Positions 45,095 through 53,626 of a stretch of 64,000 nt of DNA are shown piece after piece (position 1 is the first letter of the stretch; the number at the start of each line of letters is the position of its first letter). The stretch is taken from positions 186,001 to 250,000 of the forward strand of contig NZ_CP070304.1 in assembly GCF_016917355.1 (NCBI RefSeq), given 5' to 3'. This DNA comes from Glaciimonas sp. PAMC28666 (lineage in GTDB: Bacteria > Pseudomonadota > Gammaproteobacteria > Burkholderiales > Burkholderiaceae_D). A program made the position numbers and the translations under genes. Below the pieces are notes generated by a model. The model searched no databases and had not been told where the DNA came from. It worked only from the letters and a program-made list of their open reading frames with translations.

Positions 45095-45615
45095 ATTGGT
45101 AAACTCCCTGTAGATTAGGTTGAACTTCTACAGACCATAGAGCAGGGATCGTGCCAGCTTGGCTTTTTTGCTAACTGCCCTGCTACAAGCCAATAACGGT
45201 CCCACTGTTAGTAGCGTAATTATCGACAAAATTCGTCTATATCCCATTTTACATGACCAAAACCGTCACTTGCTTCGGGGTTTGGTGCGAATAAAGGCGT
45301 AAACGGCTAATTTTTCCAAATCGATTAATACCGCTTTACTTTTTTATCGCCGAATTTACCTCGGTCTCATACTATCCTCTCTGCAACACCAGCTTGGCAC
45401 TGATACAATGCTGCACTATCAGTAAGCCATGCAAGTACTGTAGATTGGGTTGATTTATGGGACGGTCCTGCATTATCGATGATACTGCCTCGGCATCGCC
45501 GCCCTGCCATCACCACTGCGCTTCATGGCACGCCACCACTTTTGCGAATGAATTAAACGCCATGACGCCGCCACTATTACCATTATCACCAAATGAAATT
45601 CTTAACGTCGCTGCC
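45095..45615. other. spacer between pilA and gmk
   Basis: 521 bp to the chosen gmk start. It holds the pilA promoter (listed) and presumably a gmk promoter. In-frame codons upstream of gmk (45457, 45562) exist but lack ribosome binding sites. No yicC gene is present, though it often precedes gmk. Confidence 0.5.
45142..45156 (-). promoter_or_regulatory. sigma-54 type promoter of pilA
   Basis: The minus strand reads TGGCACGATCCCTGC, with GG and GC exactly 10 bp apart as in the -24/-12 consensus TGGCAC-N5-TTGC. It ends 47 bp before the pilA start codon. RpoN control of pilA is established in Pseudomonas. Confidence 0.8.
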
Positions 45616-46260
45616 ATGCCCGACGAACATCCAATGTCTGGCAGCTTATTCATGGTGGTTGCGCCTTCCGGCGCGGGCAAATCGACTTTGGTGAATGCGC
45701 TGTTGGCGCAAGAGCCAGCGATCAAGCTCTCGATTTCTTATACAACGCGCGCACCACGTACCAAAGAAACGGACGGACGGGAATATCATTTCACCTCGGT
45801 TGAAGATTTTCGTGCGCGCCATAAACAAGGCGAGTTTCTGGAATGGGCCGAAGTGCACGGCAATTATTACGGCACCTCCCGCCTGGCGATCGCTGAACAG
45901 ATGCAAGCCGGGACCGATGTTTTACTGGAAATCGACTGGCAAGGCGCGCAGCAGGTAAAGAAACAATTTCCGCATGCTGTCGGCATTTTTATCCTGCCGC
46001 CGTCGATTGCTGCGTTGGAAGATCGTCTCAAAAAACGGGGCCAAGACGAGCCGCCGGTCATCACCCGCAGAATTCTGGCCGCAGGCGGGGAAATCGCCCA
46101 CGCGCCCGAGTCTGAATATGTTATTATCAACCAAGAATTTTCTTATGCTTTGTCAGAGCTAACGGCTATTGTCAAAGCGACACGTTGCCGCTTCTCGCAA
46201 CAAGCAGTTCGTAACGCATCCTTATTTGCGCAACTTGGCATTCATGCCAACCTAAGTTGA
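45616..46260 (+). CDS. gmk: guanylate kinase
   Basis: Phosphorylates GMP to GDP. From the ATG at 45616 it has 214 residues; the P-loop APSGAGKST lies near residue 20, followed by SYTTRAPR and the GMP-binding GREYHF. Family length is about 205-210, so 45616 or 45634 are the best starts; longer in-frame forms (45457, 45562) add residues without homology. No start has a clear ribosome binding site. It is followed by rpoZ and spoT, a conserved cluster. Confidence 0.93.
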   Translation: MPDEHPMSGSLFMVVAPSGAGKSTLVNALLAQEPAIKLSISYTTRAPRTKETDGREYHFTSVEDFRARHKQGEFLEWAEVHGNYYGTSRLAIAEQMQAGTDVLLEIDWQGAQQVKKQFPHAVGIFILPPSIAALEDRLKKRGQDEPPVITRRILAAGGEIAHAPESEYVIINQEFSYALSELTAIVKATRCRFSQQAVRNASLFAQLGIHANLS

Positions 46261-46340
46261 CACCACGTTAATCTTGACGACAACGACGCTCAATCGGCGC
46301 TGTTGCAAGAGCGACAATGACCCTGTTTTTCGGAGAACAT

Positions 46341-46544
46341 ATGGCCCGTATCACCATTGAAGATTGCATCAAGCACATCCCTAATCGTTTTCAATTGACC
46401 CTATCTGCAACTTATCGCGCACGTCAGCTTTTGCAAGGTCACACCCCAAAAGTAGATGCGAAAGATAAACCGACTGTCATCGCCTTGCGTGAAATCGCTG
46501 CTGGCAAAGTTGGGATTGAAATGCTTAAAAAAGTGCCGGGTTAA
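46341..46544 (+). CDS. rpoZ: RNA polymerase omega subunit
   Basis: A 67-residue subunit that aids RNA polymerase assembly and is part of a ppGpp binding site. [20 protein letters not shown] is a typical omega start, and [11 protein letters not shown] follows. GGAGA lies seven bases before the ATG at 46341. The gene lies between gmk and spoT, 33 bp before the latter. Confidence 0.97.
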   Translation: MARITIEDCIKHIPNRFQLTLSATYRARQLLQGHTPKVDAKDKPTVIALREIAAGKVGIEMLKKVPG

Positions 46545-46577
46545 TCTTTCACGGATTGCGGCTGTTGTATATATAGT

Positions 46578-48851
46578 ATGAACCTGACTCCCCCAGATTC
46601 GACCTTACCATCAGCCGCTCCTGTTAAACGAGCCGTGTCCCCACGTCCAGTTAAAACTGCACCACCAGAAACACCTATTGAACAGCCAGCGTCGAAAAAA
46701 GGCGTTGCATCGATCACCCACCTCACCACCAAACTCGCTGAGTACCTGACCCCTTCGGAGTTGAAGAAGGTCAAGGAAGCGTATCGCTTTTCAGATGAAA
46801 TGCATCTGGGGCAGATGCGTAAATCAGGCGAACCCTACATCTCGCATCCAATTGCTGTCGCCGAAATTTGCGCCGATTGGAAGCTCGACGCCCAAGCCAT
46901 CATGGCGGCGCTGCTGCACGATGTCATGGAAGATCAGGATGTCAAAAAAGACGAGCTGATCGAGCGCTTTGGTGCGCCGGTAGCGAGTCTGGTTGACGGC
47001 CTCTCCAAACTCGATAAAATCGAATTCCAGAGTCAGATCGAAGCGCAGGCAGAAAATTTCCGCAAGATGTTACTTGCCATGGCGCGTGATGTGCGCGTGA
47101 TCCTGATCAAGCTGGCTGATCGTCTGCACAACATGCGCACGCTTGGCGTGATGATTCCTGAGAAGAAACGCCGTATCGCACGTGAGACCATGGAAGTGTA
47201 TGTGCCGATTGCGCATCGGCTCGGTCTGAACAATATTTATCGCGAGCTGCAAGAGTTATCGTTCTCGCATCTGCACCCGCTGCGCCACCGTACGCTACAG
47301 AAAGCCGTGCGCGCTGCGCGTGGGAATCGCCGCGAAGTCGTTAGCAAAATTCTTGATTCCGTGAACAGCACGCTGCTGGCTACGGGCATTCCAACGCAAA
47401 TAGACGGTCGCGAAAAAACGCTTTACGGCATTTATCGCAAGATGCGTAATAAGCATCTATCGTTCTCGCAAGTGTTGGATGTCTACGGTTTCCGTATTGT
47501 CGTCGATACGTTTGCCAATTGTTACGTTGCATTAGGGACTTTACACGCGCTGTACAAGCCGATGCCAGGAAAGTTTAAGGATTATATTGCGATCCCCAAA
47601 CTCAACGGCTATCAGTCGCTGCACACCACGTTGATTGGTCCTTACGGCACGCCGGTTGAGTTTCAAATCAGAACGCAAGATATGCATCGGGTGGCAGAGT
47701 CCGGCGTCGCTGCCCATTGGCTGTATAAAGACGAAGATGGCGATCTGAGCGAGTTGCAACAACGCACGCATGCGTGGCTGCAGTCGCTGCTCGACATACA
47801 GAAACAAACCGGCGATTCGGCCGAATTTTTGGAACACGTCAAAGTCGACCTGTTCCCTGACTCGGTGTATGTATTTACGCCCAAGTCAAAAATCATCGCA
47901 TTGCCGCGGGGTGCTACCGCACTGGATTTTGCGTACACGATTCATACCGATGTAGGCGATCAGACCGTTGCGGCCAAAATTAATCATGAACCTGCACCAC
48001 TGCGTTCAGAGCTGCACAATGGCGATATCGTTGAAATTATCACCTCCAGCAGCTCTCGTCCAAGTCCTAATTGGTTGAGTTTTGTGCGCACTGGTAAAGC
48101 CCGGTCTGCCATCCGTCACCATCTGCGTACCAGCAATTTGAACGAGTCTGTTGATCTCGGTAAACGCCTGTTGTCGCAAGCGCTGGCAACACTTAATTTG
48201 AACCCCGCGTTGGCACCGGTTGTGGTTGAACGCTTGCTCAATGAGTCGAGCGCAAATTCGATGGAAGAAATTTATGCCGACATCGGGGTCGGTAAACGGA
48301 TGGCGGCTCTGGTAGCGCGTCATATCATGGGCTTGCTCGAAAATCAGCCGCTCTCATTGCCGTTATTGGACATGGAAGGTTTAGCGCTGCCGATCAAGGC
48401 AGAGGCGGTCATCATTACTGGCAGTGAAGGCGTTTCGATTCAATTGTCACCTTGTTGCCTGCCGATTCCGGGTGACTTGTTAATCGGGCAGCTCAAACGC
48501 GATCAAGGTTTAGTGGTCCATACAGAAGATTGCAACACTGCAAAAAGACAGCGCAGCAAAGACCCGGAACGCTGGATTGAAGTGCGTTGGGCAACTGGAT
48601 TAAACCGACGTTTTGATTGTCGAATTAAAGTCTTGGTACATAACGGAAAAGGGATACTGGCGAGAATTGCCGCCGACATCGGAGAGTCCGACGCCAATAT
48701 TACTTACGTGAATATGGATGACGATAAGGACTTGATGATGACCCAGTTGGTCTTCACGATTCAGATCGAAGACCGGGTTCACCTGGCACGTCTGATGCGC
48801 AATGTCCGTAGAATTCACGGCGTAACCCGCATCTTGCGAGATCGCAGCTAG
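46578..48851 (+). CDS. spoT: bifunctional (p)ppGpp synthetase/hydrolase SpoT
   Basis: Stringent-response enzyme. 757 residues. An N-terminal Pro-rich leader of about 45 residues is followed by the HD hydrolase domain (LLHDVMED). The synthetase domain follows (GYQSLHTT, with RKMRNKHLSF before it), then a TGS domain (VYVFTPKSKIIALPRGATALDFAY) and a C-terminal ACT domain. HD residues are intact, so hydrolysis should work; the synthetase core also looks complete. Last gene of the gmk-rpoZ-spoT operon. Confidence 0.96.
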   Translation: MNLTPPDSTLPSAAPVKRAVSPRPVKTAPPETPIEQPASKKGVASITHLTTKLAEYLTPSELKKVKEAYRFSDEMHLGQMRKSGEPYISHPIAVAEICADWKLDAQAIMAALLHDVMEDQDVKKDELIERFGAPVASLVDGLSKLDKIEFQSQIEAQAENFRKMLLAMARDVRVILIKLADRLHNMRTLGVMIPEKKRRIARETMEVYVPIAHRLGLNNIYRELQELSFSHLHPLRHRTLQKAVRAARGNRREVVSKILDSVNSTLLATGIPTQIDGREKTLYGIYRKMRNKHLSFSQVLDVYGFRIVVDTFANCYVALGTLHALYKPMPGKFKDYIAIPKLNGYQSLHTTLIGPYGTPVEFQIRTQDMHRVAESGVAAHWLYKDEDGDLSELQQRTHAWLQSLLDIQKQTGDSAEFLEHVKVDLFPDSVYVFTPKSKIIALPRGATALDFAYTIHTDVGDQTVAAKINHEPAPLRSELHNGDIVEIITSSSSRPSPNWLSFVRTGKARSAIRHHLRTSNLNESVDLGKRLLSQALATLNLNPALAPVVVERLLNESSANSMEEIYADIGVGKRMAALVARHIMGLLENQPLSLPLLDMEGLALPIKAEAVIITGSEGVSIQLSPCCLPIPGDLLIGQLKRDQGLVVHTEDCNTAKRQRSKDPERWIEVRWATGLNRRFDCRIKVLVHNGKGILARIAADIGESDANITYVNMDDDKDLMMTQLVFTIQIEDRVHLARLMRNVRRIHGVTRILRDRS

Positions 48852-48980
48852 GGCTAAGGTTCAGCGACCTCGGAGGTCGAAGCCATAAATGGGCTGAGTC
48901 AGAGAAAATATTGGTCAGCTCACCTCAACTCACCTTAACAGCAAATTCCGTCCAATGACGATAAACGCTTCAGATAGTAC

Positions 48981-49442
48981 CTATTGCAGCGATTCCGTAA
49001 ACCGCGCTGGCAACGCCAACTCAACGACATCAATCCCCTCCTCTGCCAATTCCTCGCGCTGCGCAGGGCTAGCCACTCCTCGGATTGCGTGATTGGGAAC
49101 TTCCTTGTAATGCATACGCCGCGCCTCTTCCGTGAAGCGCTCTCCCACATCTTTCGTATTTTTTAACACATAGCGCGCCATTTCAGCCATTGCAGTTTCC
49201 TGCCTGACCGCCATGGCGCTGGGCGCATCATGCGATACAGCAGATGGTGCCGCGGCCGCGGCCGATGCCGCTAAGTGCGATATATTGAGATGCGGTGCAG
49301 AAGGCAATTTACGAACATGCGGGCTGTCACAGGTCGGACAGACAATCTGATGCTGATCGGATTGCGATAAAAAATCCTGCTCCGAAGCAAACCAGCCTTC
49401 GAAGCGATGCTGCTGATCGCAACCCAAATTGTAAACTTTCAT
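48981..49442 (-). CDS. DUF1178 family protein
   Basis: A 153-residue cytoplasmic protein of the DUF1178 family, function unknown. The N-terminal zinc-ribbon-like cysteines are Cys8, Cys35 and Cys38 (MKVYNLGC, then CPTC). The middle is Ala/Ser-rich, and VGERFTEEARRMHY with RGVASPAQREEL near the end is characteristic of the family. Start taken at 49442. It is convergent with spoT. Confidence 0.88.
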   Translation of the reverse strand: MKVYNLGCDQQHRFEGWFASEQDFLSQSDQHQIVCPTCDSPHVRKLPSAPHLNISHLAASAAAAAPSAVSHDAPSAMAVRQETAMAEMARYVLKNTKDVGERFTEEARRMHYKEVPNHAIRGVASPAQREELAEEGIDVVELALPARFTESLQ

Positions 49443-49701
49443 CGCTATTGAATGCCCATACAAGAAAGTGATCGCCGAAGCAGAGAATGCCGGATTACCG
49501 TAACGCTGATAATAACCCCGGATTATATGCTAGCCGCAAGCGGCCTCAGCAAATTTCCCGTGGTTCCCCTAACGTCATTCAACCAGAAGTGTAGCCGCAT
49601 TTAGCGCGATCCGTGCCGACTCATCCAACCATCTGGCCGGCACCAGATCGGCATCGCGCTAAGGCGGAGGCGCAGGAAGATTAACAGGCAACCGCCGGCG
49701 T

Positions 49702-50436
49702 TTAGCGTCCCGGAAACAAGGCCGAAGGATCAATCGGCTTACCATTACGACGTATTTCGAAGTACAGCTTAACGGTGCTGCTATCTGACTTGCCCATTTC
49801 GGCAATCTTCTGTCCCTTGCTGACCGTCTCGCCCTCCTTCACCAGTATCGTTTGGTTATGCGCGTAAACAGATAACAAGCTACCGGTATGCTTAACGATC
49901 AGCAAATTGCCATAGCCCCGAATGCCGGCTCCGGCATACATTACCTTGCCGCTTGAGGCTGCCAGAATGGGTTGCCCCATGGTTCCTGCAATCTCAATTC
50001 CTTTTTTCTTCGCAGAAAAACTACTGGTTTTCACGCCCTCGGTCGGCCATAGCCAAGCGATTTTACTTTCCTCGCCCGATCCCGACGGCGGCGTCGCCGC
50101 TGATGGATCTGGTTTGCGCGGGGCCGAACTCGGACCAACCCGCTCTGCGCTTTTTGCGCCGCTCGCATTGGCTACTGCACCCAGCGGAGCTACCCGCAGC
50201 ACTTGCCCTACTTCAATCCCATTCATATCTGCCAGCTTATTCCAGGCCGCGATACTACGATGATCTTGCTTGAACGTGCGGCCAATACTGTACAACGTAT
50301 CACCCTTTTGCACCGTGTAATAGCCAGGACCACTCGGCGTGGCTTCGCCATTCTGACTTCCGTTGCCGCCGGTCGTGCTGCAAGCGGCAAGCATTGTGAC
50401 CAGGACTCCACATACTGCCAAACGAATTTTCTGCAT
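49702..50436 (-). CDS. nlpD: NlpD-like outer-membrane lipoprotein with LysM and degenerate LytM domains
   Basis: Probably activates cell-wall amidases during division, like NlpD/EnvC. 244 residues. Lipoprotein signal with lipobox LAAC (Cys19), LysM domain at about 39-82 (YYTVQKGDTLYSIGRTF), a Pro/Ser linker, then a peptidase M23-fold domain. The HxH metal motif is missing (the expected LHFEIR reads LYFEIR), so it should be enzymatically inactive, as in NlpD. In many gammaproteobacteria nlpD precedes rpoS; here rpoS is not adjacent. Confidence 0.88.
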   Translation of the reverse strand: MQKIRLAVCGVLVTMLAACSTTGGNGSQNGEATPSGPGYYTVQKGDTLYSIGRTFKQDHRSIAAWNKLADMNGIEVGQVLRVAPLGAVANASGAKSAERVGPSSAPRKPDPSAATPPSGSGEESKIAWLWPTEGVKTSSFSAKKKGIEIAGTMGQPILAASSGKVMYAGAGIRGYGNLLIVKHTGSLLSVYAHNQTILVKEGETVSKGQKIAEMGKSDSSTVKLYFEIRRNGKPIDPSALFPGR

Positions 50437-50580
50437 TCTTATTCCATTTCACGGATTCGGGAGCTCGGAATCCGATAGGAACAATGGCATTCTCCACATC
50501 CCATCTATCGTTGATTGATGCTTAAGCGCTAAACAACCATTAACAAAATATTAACTAAACAACCACTAAGCGATCACTGT

Positions 50581-50635
50581 GCAATAGCTAAGCAATAGTT
50601 AAGCAATAGTTAAGCGGCGGTTAGCCGTGGTTAAG
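50581..50635. repeat. 11-bp tandem repeat (GCAATAGTTAA), three copies plus two decayed
   Basis: Three close copies (50581-50613, one change) followed by two more diverged 11-bp units to 50635. It lies in the 371-bp gene-free spacer between the NlpD-like gene and a small membrane protein. Confidence 0.85.
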
Positions 50636-50760
50636 TAAAGACTCAAGCGCTACATGACTGGAATATTCGATTCCTATGCTAAGCCGATACTTGACCTCAA
50701 ATTTGCTGCATCGTTCATTTAAATGCACCGATTACTGCCTGTGATCTGGCGTAAGGCGCC

Positions 50761-50806
50761 GTCAGCACCCGTCAACACTCGTCAACACCCGTCAACGCCG
50801 GTCAAC
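50761..50806. repeat. 10-bp tandem repeat (GTCAACACCC), four and a half copies
   Basis: Consecutive 10-bp units from 50761 to 50806 with one or two changes each, ending two bases before the stop codon of the next gene. It is not a CRISPR: there are no spacers and the unit is too short. Confidence 0.9.
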
Positions 50807-50807
50807 A

Positions 50808-51221
50808 TTACTCGCGCGGAGATATGCGCGCCGATTGTTCCATTTGCTGGTTGGTCGCACATACCCGCGCGAGTGAGTTCGCTGGCGGCTCCTGTGCAGC
50901 CGAATAGGCCTGTCCGTCGTCCCGACAATACGCATCAGCAGCTATCACGGACGCCGAACGCGGGGTGGCAAATGGCTTGATCACCGCGTTGAGAAGCAAC
51001 CCACTAAAGCCCATGAACACGATGGTCCCCATCTGCCAGATCCACTTGCGCCGCTCCCATTCGCGATCTTTTGTGGAAGCGGCATCATCCGCCGATGCGG
51101 GCTTCACTTCGGCAAATCCATTGTCCCGCGGGCCCTGACCGACGACCCGCTTCATAGTCTCATCCTGCTGGCAACTGACGGCAAGTTGTGCCGCATCGCT
51201 TTTATTTTTTATAACGCCCAT
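50808..51221 (-). CDS. small single-pass membrane protein, unknown function
   Basis: A 137-residue protein I do not recognise. The N-terminal 60 residues are polar. One transmembrane helix lies at about 61-81 (IWQMGTIVFMGFSGLLLNAV), preceded by basic residues (WERRKW) that suggest the N-terminus stays inside. The C-terminal 50 residues contain two cysteines (AYCRDD, RVCAT) and may be periplasmic. Expression is plausible from the ATG at 51221, but there is no strong ribosome binding site. Probably a lineage-specific gene. Confidence 0.5.
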   Translation of the reverse strand: MGVIKNKSDAAQLAVSCQQDETMKRVVGQGPRDNGFAEVKPASADDAASTKDREWERRKWIWQMGTIVFMGFSGLLLNAVIKPFATPRSASVIAADAYCRDDGQAYSAAQEPPANSLARVCATNQQMEQSARISPRE

Positions 51222-51262
51222 ATCCGCCCTATAACCTCGACACTATTAGTAATGGAACCTGA

Positions 51263-51508
51263 CTACTGTTCCAGCGCGGTGATCACACCATCCAGAAAAC
51301 CGTTTAAGCTGGGATTGTCGGTACTGCTACGCAGCTCAAGGGCAAGCTCGTTCAGATCAGCCAAAGCAGTAAAAAGCTGAGCCTTGCGTTCCGGCTTAAG
51401 CGATAGCCCGACTTCGTAACCGATATCACGGCACACGCCGACGAATTCAGGATTCAAACTATCTGTCGGCATCGCTGGAACAGCTGCGGGTTGTTGTGCA
51501 TCAGTCAT
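51263..51508 (-). CDS. conserved small protein, unknown function
   Basis: An 81-residue soluble acidic protein. After a Pro/Ala-rich leader (MTDAQQPAAVPAMPT) it forms two to three amphipathic helices (ELALELRSS and GFLDGVITALEQ). AGAAGGAAC, a good ribosome binding site, precedes the ATG at 51508. No motif allows a function to be assigned. Confidence 0.65.
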   Translation of the reverse strand: MTDAQQPAAVPAMPTDSLNPEFVGVCRDIGYEVGLSLKPERKAQLFTALADLNELALELRSSTDNPSLNGFLDGVITALEQ

Positions 51509-51897
51509 GTGCGTTCCTTCTGTAAAGCGGGGAGTTTATCAAACTGCAGAGTCCATGTGGCACTTTGCTGATAGCTTATCGTGAGAAATCATTGTAAATA
51601 CGTAGTAACCGCGTGGTAACCGCACACTAACCGCACACTAACCGCACACTAATCCCTGCTGATAACCCGCTAACTGAGTATGAACCCCGCAATCGACTTG
51701 CATACGTTCAGCCTTCGCAGCGCTACAAACGTCCATTTGAAGTTACTAAATCGTTAATTGGAATATCTGATTATCAATTAACACTATCAATCGCCATGGA
51801 CTGTATATTTGCAAAAATATACGCGTTTGAAATGCCCGTGCTACGATTCGCTACCGCGGTAGAGGTACCGTAAAAATAGCCCAAATAAGGAGTCCAC
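51509..51897. other. divergent spacer between the 81-residue protein and HiPIP
   Basis: 389 bp without a gene. It holds an 11-bp tandem repeat (listed) and an A+T-rich stretch (51730-51830) that probably contains the HiPIP promoter. Confidence 0.5.
51617..51649. repeat. 11-bp tandem repeat (TAACCGCACAC), three perfect copies
   Basis: Three perfect head-to-tail copies, preceded by a partial copy (taaccgcg). They lie in the spacer upstream of HiPIP. Confidence 0.95.
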
Positions 51898-52212
51898 ATG
51901 AGTAATCGTAGAATATTTTTGAAAAACTTGTCTCATATCGCAGCGGCATCTGCCATCGGCATCTCCCTAAATGCCCGTGCCCAAGCAACACCCGTCGCGA
52001 ATACCGATCCGCAAGCTGTGGCTCTGGGTTATAACAACGACACCACCAAAGTTGACAAAGCAAAATACCCTAACCATGTGCCAGCCCAGGCATGCAAGAA
52101 CTGCGCGCTATTCCAGGGAAAAGCGACAGATGCTAACGGACCGTGCCCGCTTTTTGCTGGCAAGGTAGTCTCGGCCAACGGTTGGTGCAGTGCTTACTCG
52201 AAGAAAGCTTAA
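51898..52212 (+). CDS. high-potential iron-sulfur protein (HiPIP)
   Basis: Periplasmic single-electron carrier with a [4Fe-4S] cluster, able to donate electrons to oxidases. 104 residues. Twin-arginine signal SNRRIFLKN with cleavage near ARAQA (residues 26-30). Cluster ligands are Cys66, Cys69, Cys83 and Cys97 in the standard HiPIP spacing. AAGGAG precedes the ATG. It has its own terminator. It might serve the caa3 oxidase in this genome, which is an inference. Confidence 0.94.
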   Translation: MSNRRIFLKNLSHIAAASAIGISLNARAQATPVANTDPQAVALGYNNDTTKVDKAKYPNHVPAQACKNCALFQGKATDANGPCPLFAGKVVSANGWCSAYSKKA

Positions 52213-52252
52213 TCGGGGAGCGTTACCGCCAACCCGATATTGAAATACCAAG

Positions 52253-52280
52253 CCCAGCCCGCGAAGCTGGGTTTTTGCTT
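52253..52280 (+). terminator. terminator of the HiPIP gene
   Basis: A 6-bp GC stem (52253-52258 with 52266-52271) followed by five T and a T-rich tract, 40 bp after the stop codon. Confidence 0.83.
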
Positions 52281-52478
52281 TTAGTTTCCGTATTTCAAAT
52301 AAGACCTTCAGTCTCGCGAACCCCATCACGCCCGACGCAAAAAAAAAGGAGATGATTGCCAGGTTTCCTTTGGCAGCAGTAAAATAATGGTGCGCCCTTT
52401 GTAAAAGAGCGCCAGAAATTTATTCAAATCTGCTATTGTTACTGCGGATATTCAATCCACGACCAACAGGAGACTTCC

Positions 52479-52697
52479 ATGGATTTGGTAGATAAATTCG
52501 ACGCCAAAGGCGCATCCGGCAGCAGCTATCATGTACACGTGTATCACGATCCGATTACCGCATCGTCCACCAGCGGCGAACTCAACGAGTTACCGGGCCC
52601 CAAAAGTTACCAACTTTCTGATGGACGACATTTACATCAATTGTCGGACACGAAATTTGAAATCGTTCATACCAACGAAAAAATCTTCCGGGTTTGA
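52479..52697 (+). CDS. small conserved protein, unknown function
   Basis: A 72-residue soluble protein. It has a His-rich beta segment (SSYHVHVYHDP) and a C-terminal DGRHLHQLSDTKFEIVHTNE; the pattern suggests a compact beta fold, possibly metal-binding, but this is speculative. AGGAGA nine bases before the ATG and a terminator right after the stop codon support a real single-gene unit. Confidence 0.75.
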   Translation: MDLVDKFDAKGASGSSYHVHVYHDPITASSTSGELNELPGPKSYQLSDGRHLHQLSDTKFEIVHTNEKIFRV

Positions 52698-52715
52698 TTT
52701 CCAGCAGTACACATG

Positions 52716-52753
52716 AAAAACGCACGTCCGACTCGCGTCAGACCTGCGTTTTT
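52716..52753 (+). terminator. bidirectional terminator between convergent genes
   Basis: A stem of AAAAACGCA (52716-52724) with TGCGTTTTT (52745-52753) and a GTC/GAC inner pair, with A and T runs on both sides. It serves the 72-residue gene and the convergent DUF4337 gene. Confidence 0.85.
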
Positions 52754-52764
52754 TTCATGGATTT

Positions 52765-53337
52765 CTAGTATAAAAATGCTGTGGCCGAACACACAATTCC
52801 CACCGCTGCCGACATCACCGAACCCCAGATCAACCAGCGCTTTCTGGTCAACACGGTAATCGCCGCTAACGCGACTGCAATCTGTATGAAGGTCATGCCA
52901 AGCGCCAGGCGCTCATGCGGTCGCAGTTTAGCCTCGGACTCCTCTCCAAGTTTGCGCGACTCCGCTTGCAGTTTCTCCGCCTCAGTTTTTATCTCCGCTT
53001 TCTGCCGGTCTTGTTTATCGCGATCCGCCAGATACCGTGCTTTCTGTTCAGGGTTTTCTATCAAGGATGCAACTGCTTCATCCAAATGACTTTTAGTCGA
53101 TTTCGACTGATAAAAAGCCCACTGATCACTAGCTTCAGCTTGTTTCAAAATGCTCTGATTTTTTAAAAACATCGCTTCGTTCTGCGCTGCTCCGCTTTGA
53201 TAACTTACCAGTGCGCCAATGGTCGCCAGGATCGCTGTCATCAGCGCAACCTTTTGCGCCAAACCGTCTCGCTCTTTTTCCACAGCCTCCTCCATTGCAT
53301 GCTCGTGTGGACTAGGCACTTCGTATTCTTCTTCCAT
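52765..53337 (-). CDS. DUF4337 family membrane protein
   Basis: A 190-residue inner-membrane protein. One helix near residues 32-50 is followed by a long charged region (about 70-140) that looks like a coiled coil, then two C-terminal helices. LTAILATIGALVSYQSG-like N-terminal and LALGMTFIQIAVALAAITVLT C-terminal segments match the DUF4337 family, function unknown. AGAGAAG precedes the ATG at 53337; a longer in-frame form from 53484 adds a non-conserved hydrophobic leader. Confidence 0.83.
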   Translation of the reverse strand: MEEEYEVPSPHEHAMEEAVEKERDGLAQKVALMTAILATIGALVSYQSGAAQNEAMFLKNQSILKQAEASDQWAFYQSKSTKSHLDEAVASLIENPEQKARYLADRDKQDRQKAEIKTEAEKLQAESRKLGEESEAKLRPHERLALGMTFIQIAVALAAITVLTRKRWLIWGSVMSAAVGIVCSATAFLY

Positions 53338-53586
53338 TATCTTCTCTGTAGTAAGGCTTATTATCGTACGGGTTAGTTGATCGGCGACGTGTGATGGTTC
53401 GCTGCTTTTATACATCATTACGCATGCAATAACGGATAAATATAAAAAAAATGTCATACTAGTGCTCAGCAGAAACACGGTCATATATTGTCATCCTGCT
53501 AGCCGCCCTCATGTTTTTCGTGCATTATTTAATTATCAATAGAAACGTCGCACTCCTTGAGCATTCCCGACCTTCTCAGCATGCGT

Positions 53587-53616
53587 TAGTAAGCACTAAT
53601 AAACACTAATAAGCAC
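53587..53616. repeat. 10-bp tandem repeat (TAATAAGCAC), three copies
   Basis: Three 10-bp units with one change each, ending directly before the GGAGG ribosome binding site of the D,D-carboxypeptidase gene. Confidence 0.87.
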
Positions 53617-53626
53617 GGAGGAACAG

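Noticed and set aside
48864-48880. Small hairpin after spoT (GACCTC/GAGGTC)
   Set aside because: The loop is a single base and no T run follows; not listed as a terminator.
50761-50806. Possible CRISPR-like array
   Set aside because: The 10-bp units are contiguous with no spacers and no cas genes are nearby; it is a simple tandem repeat.
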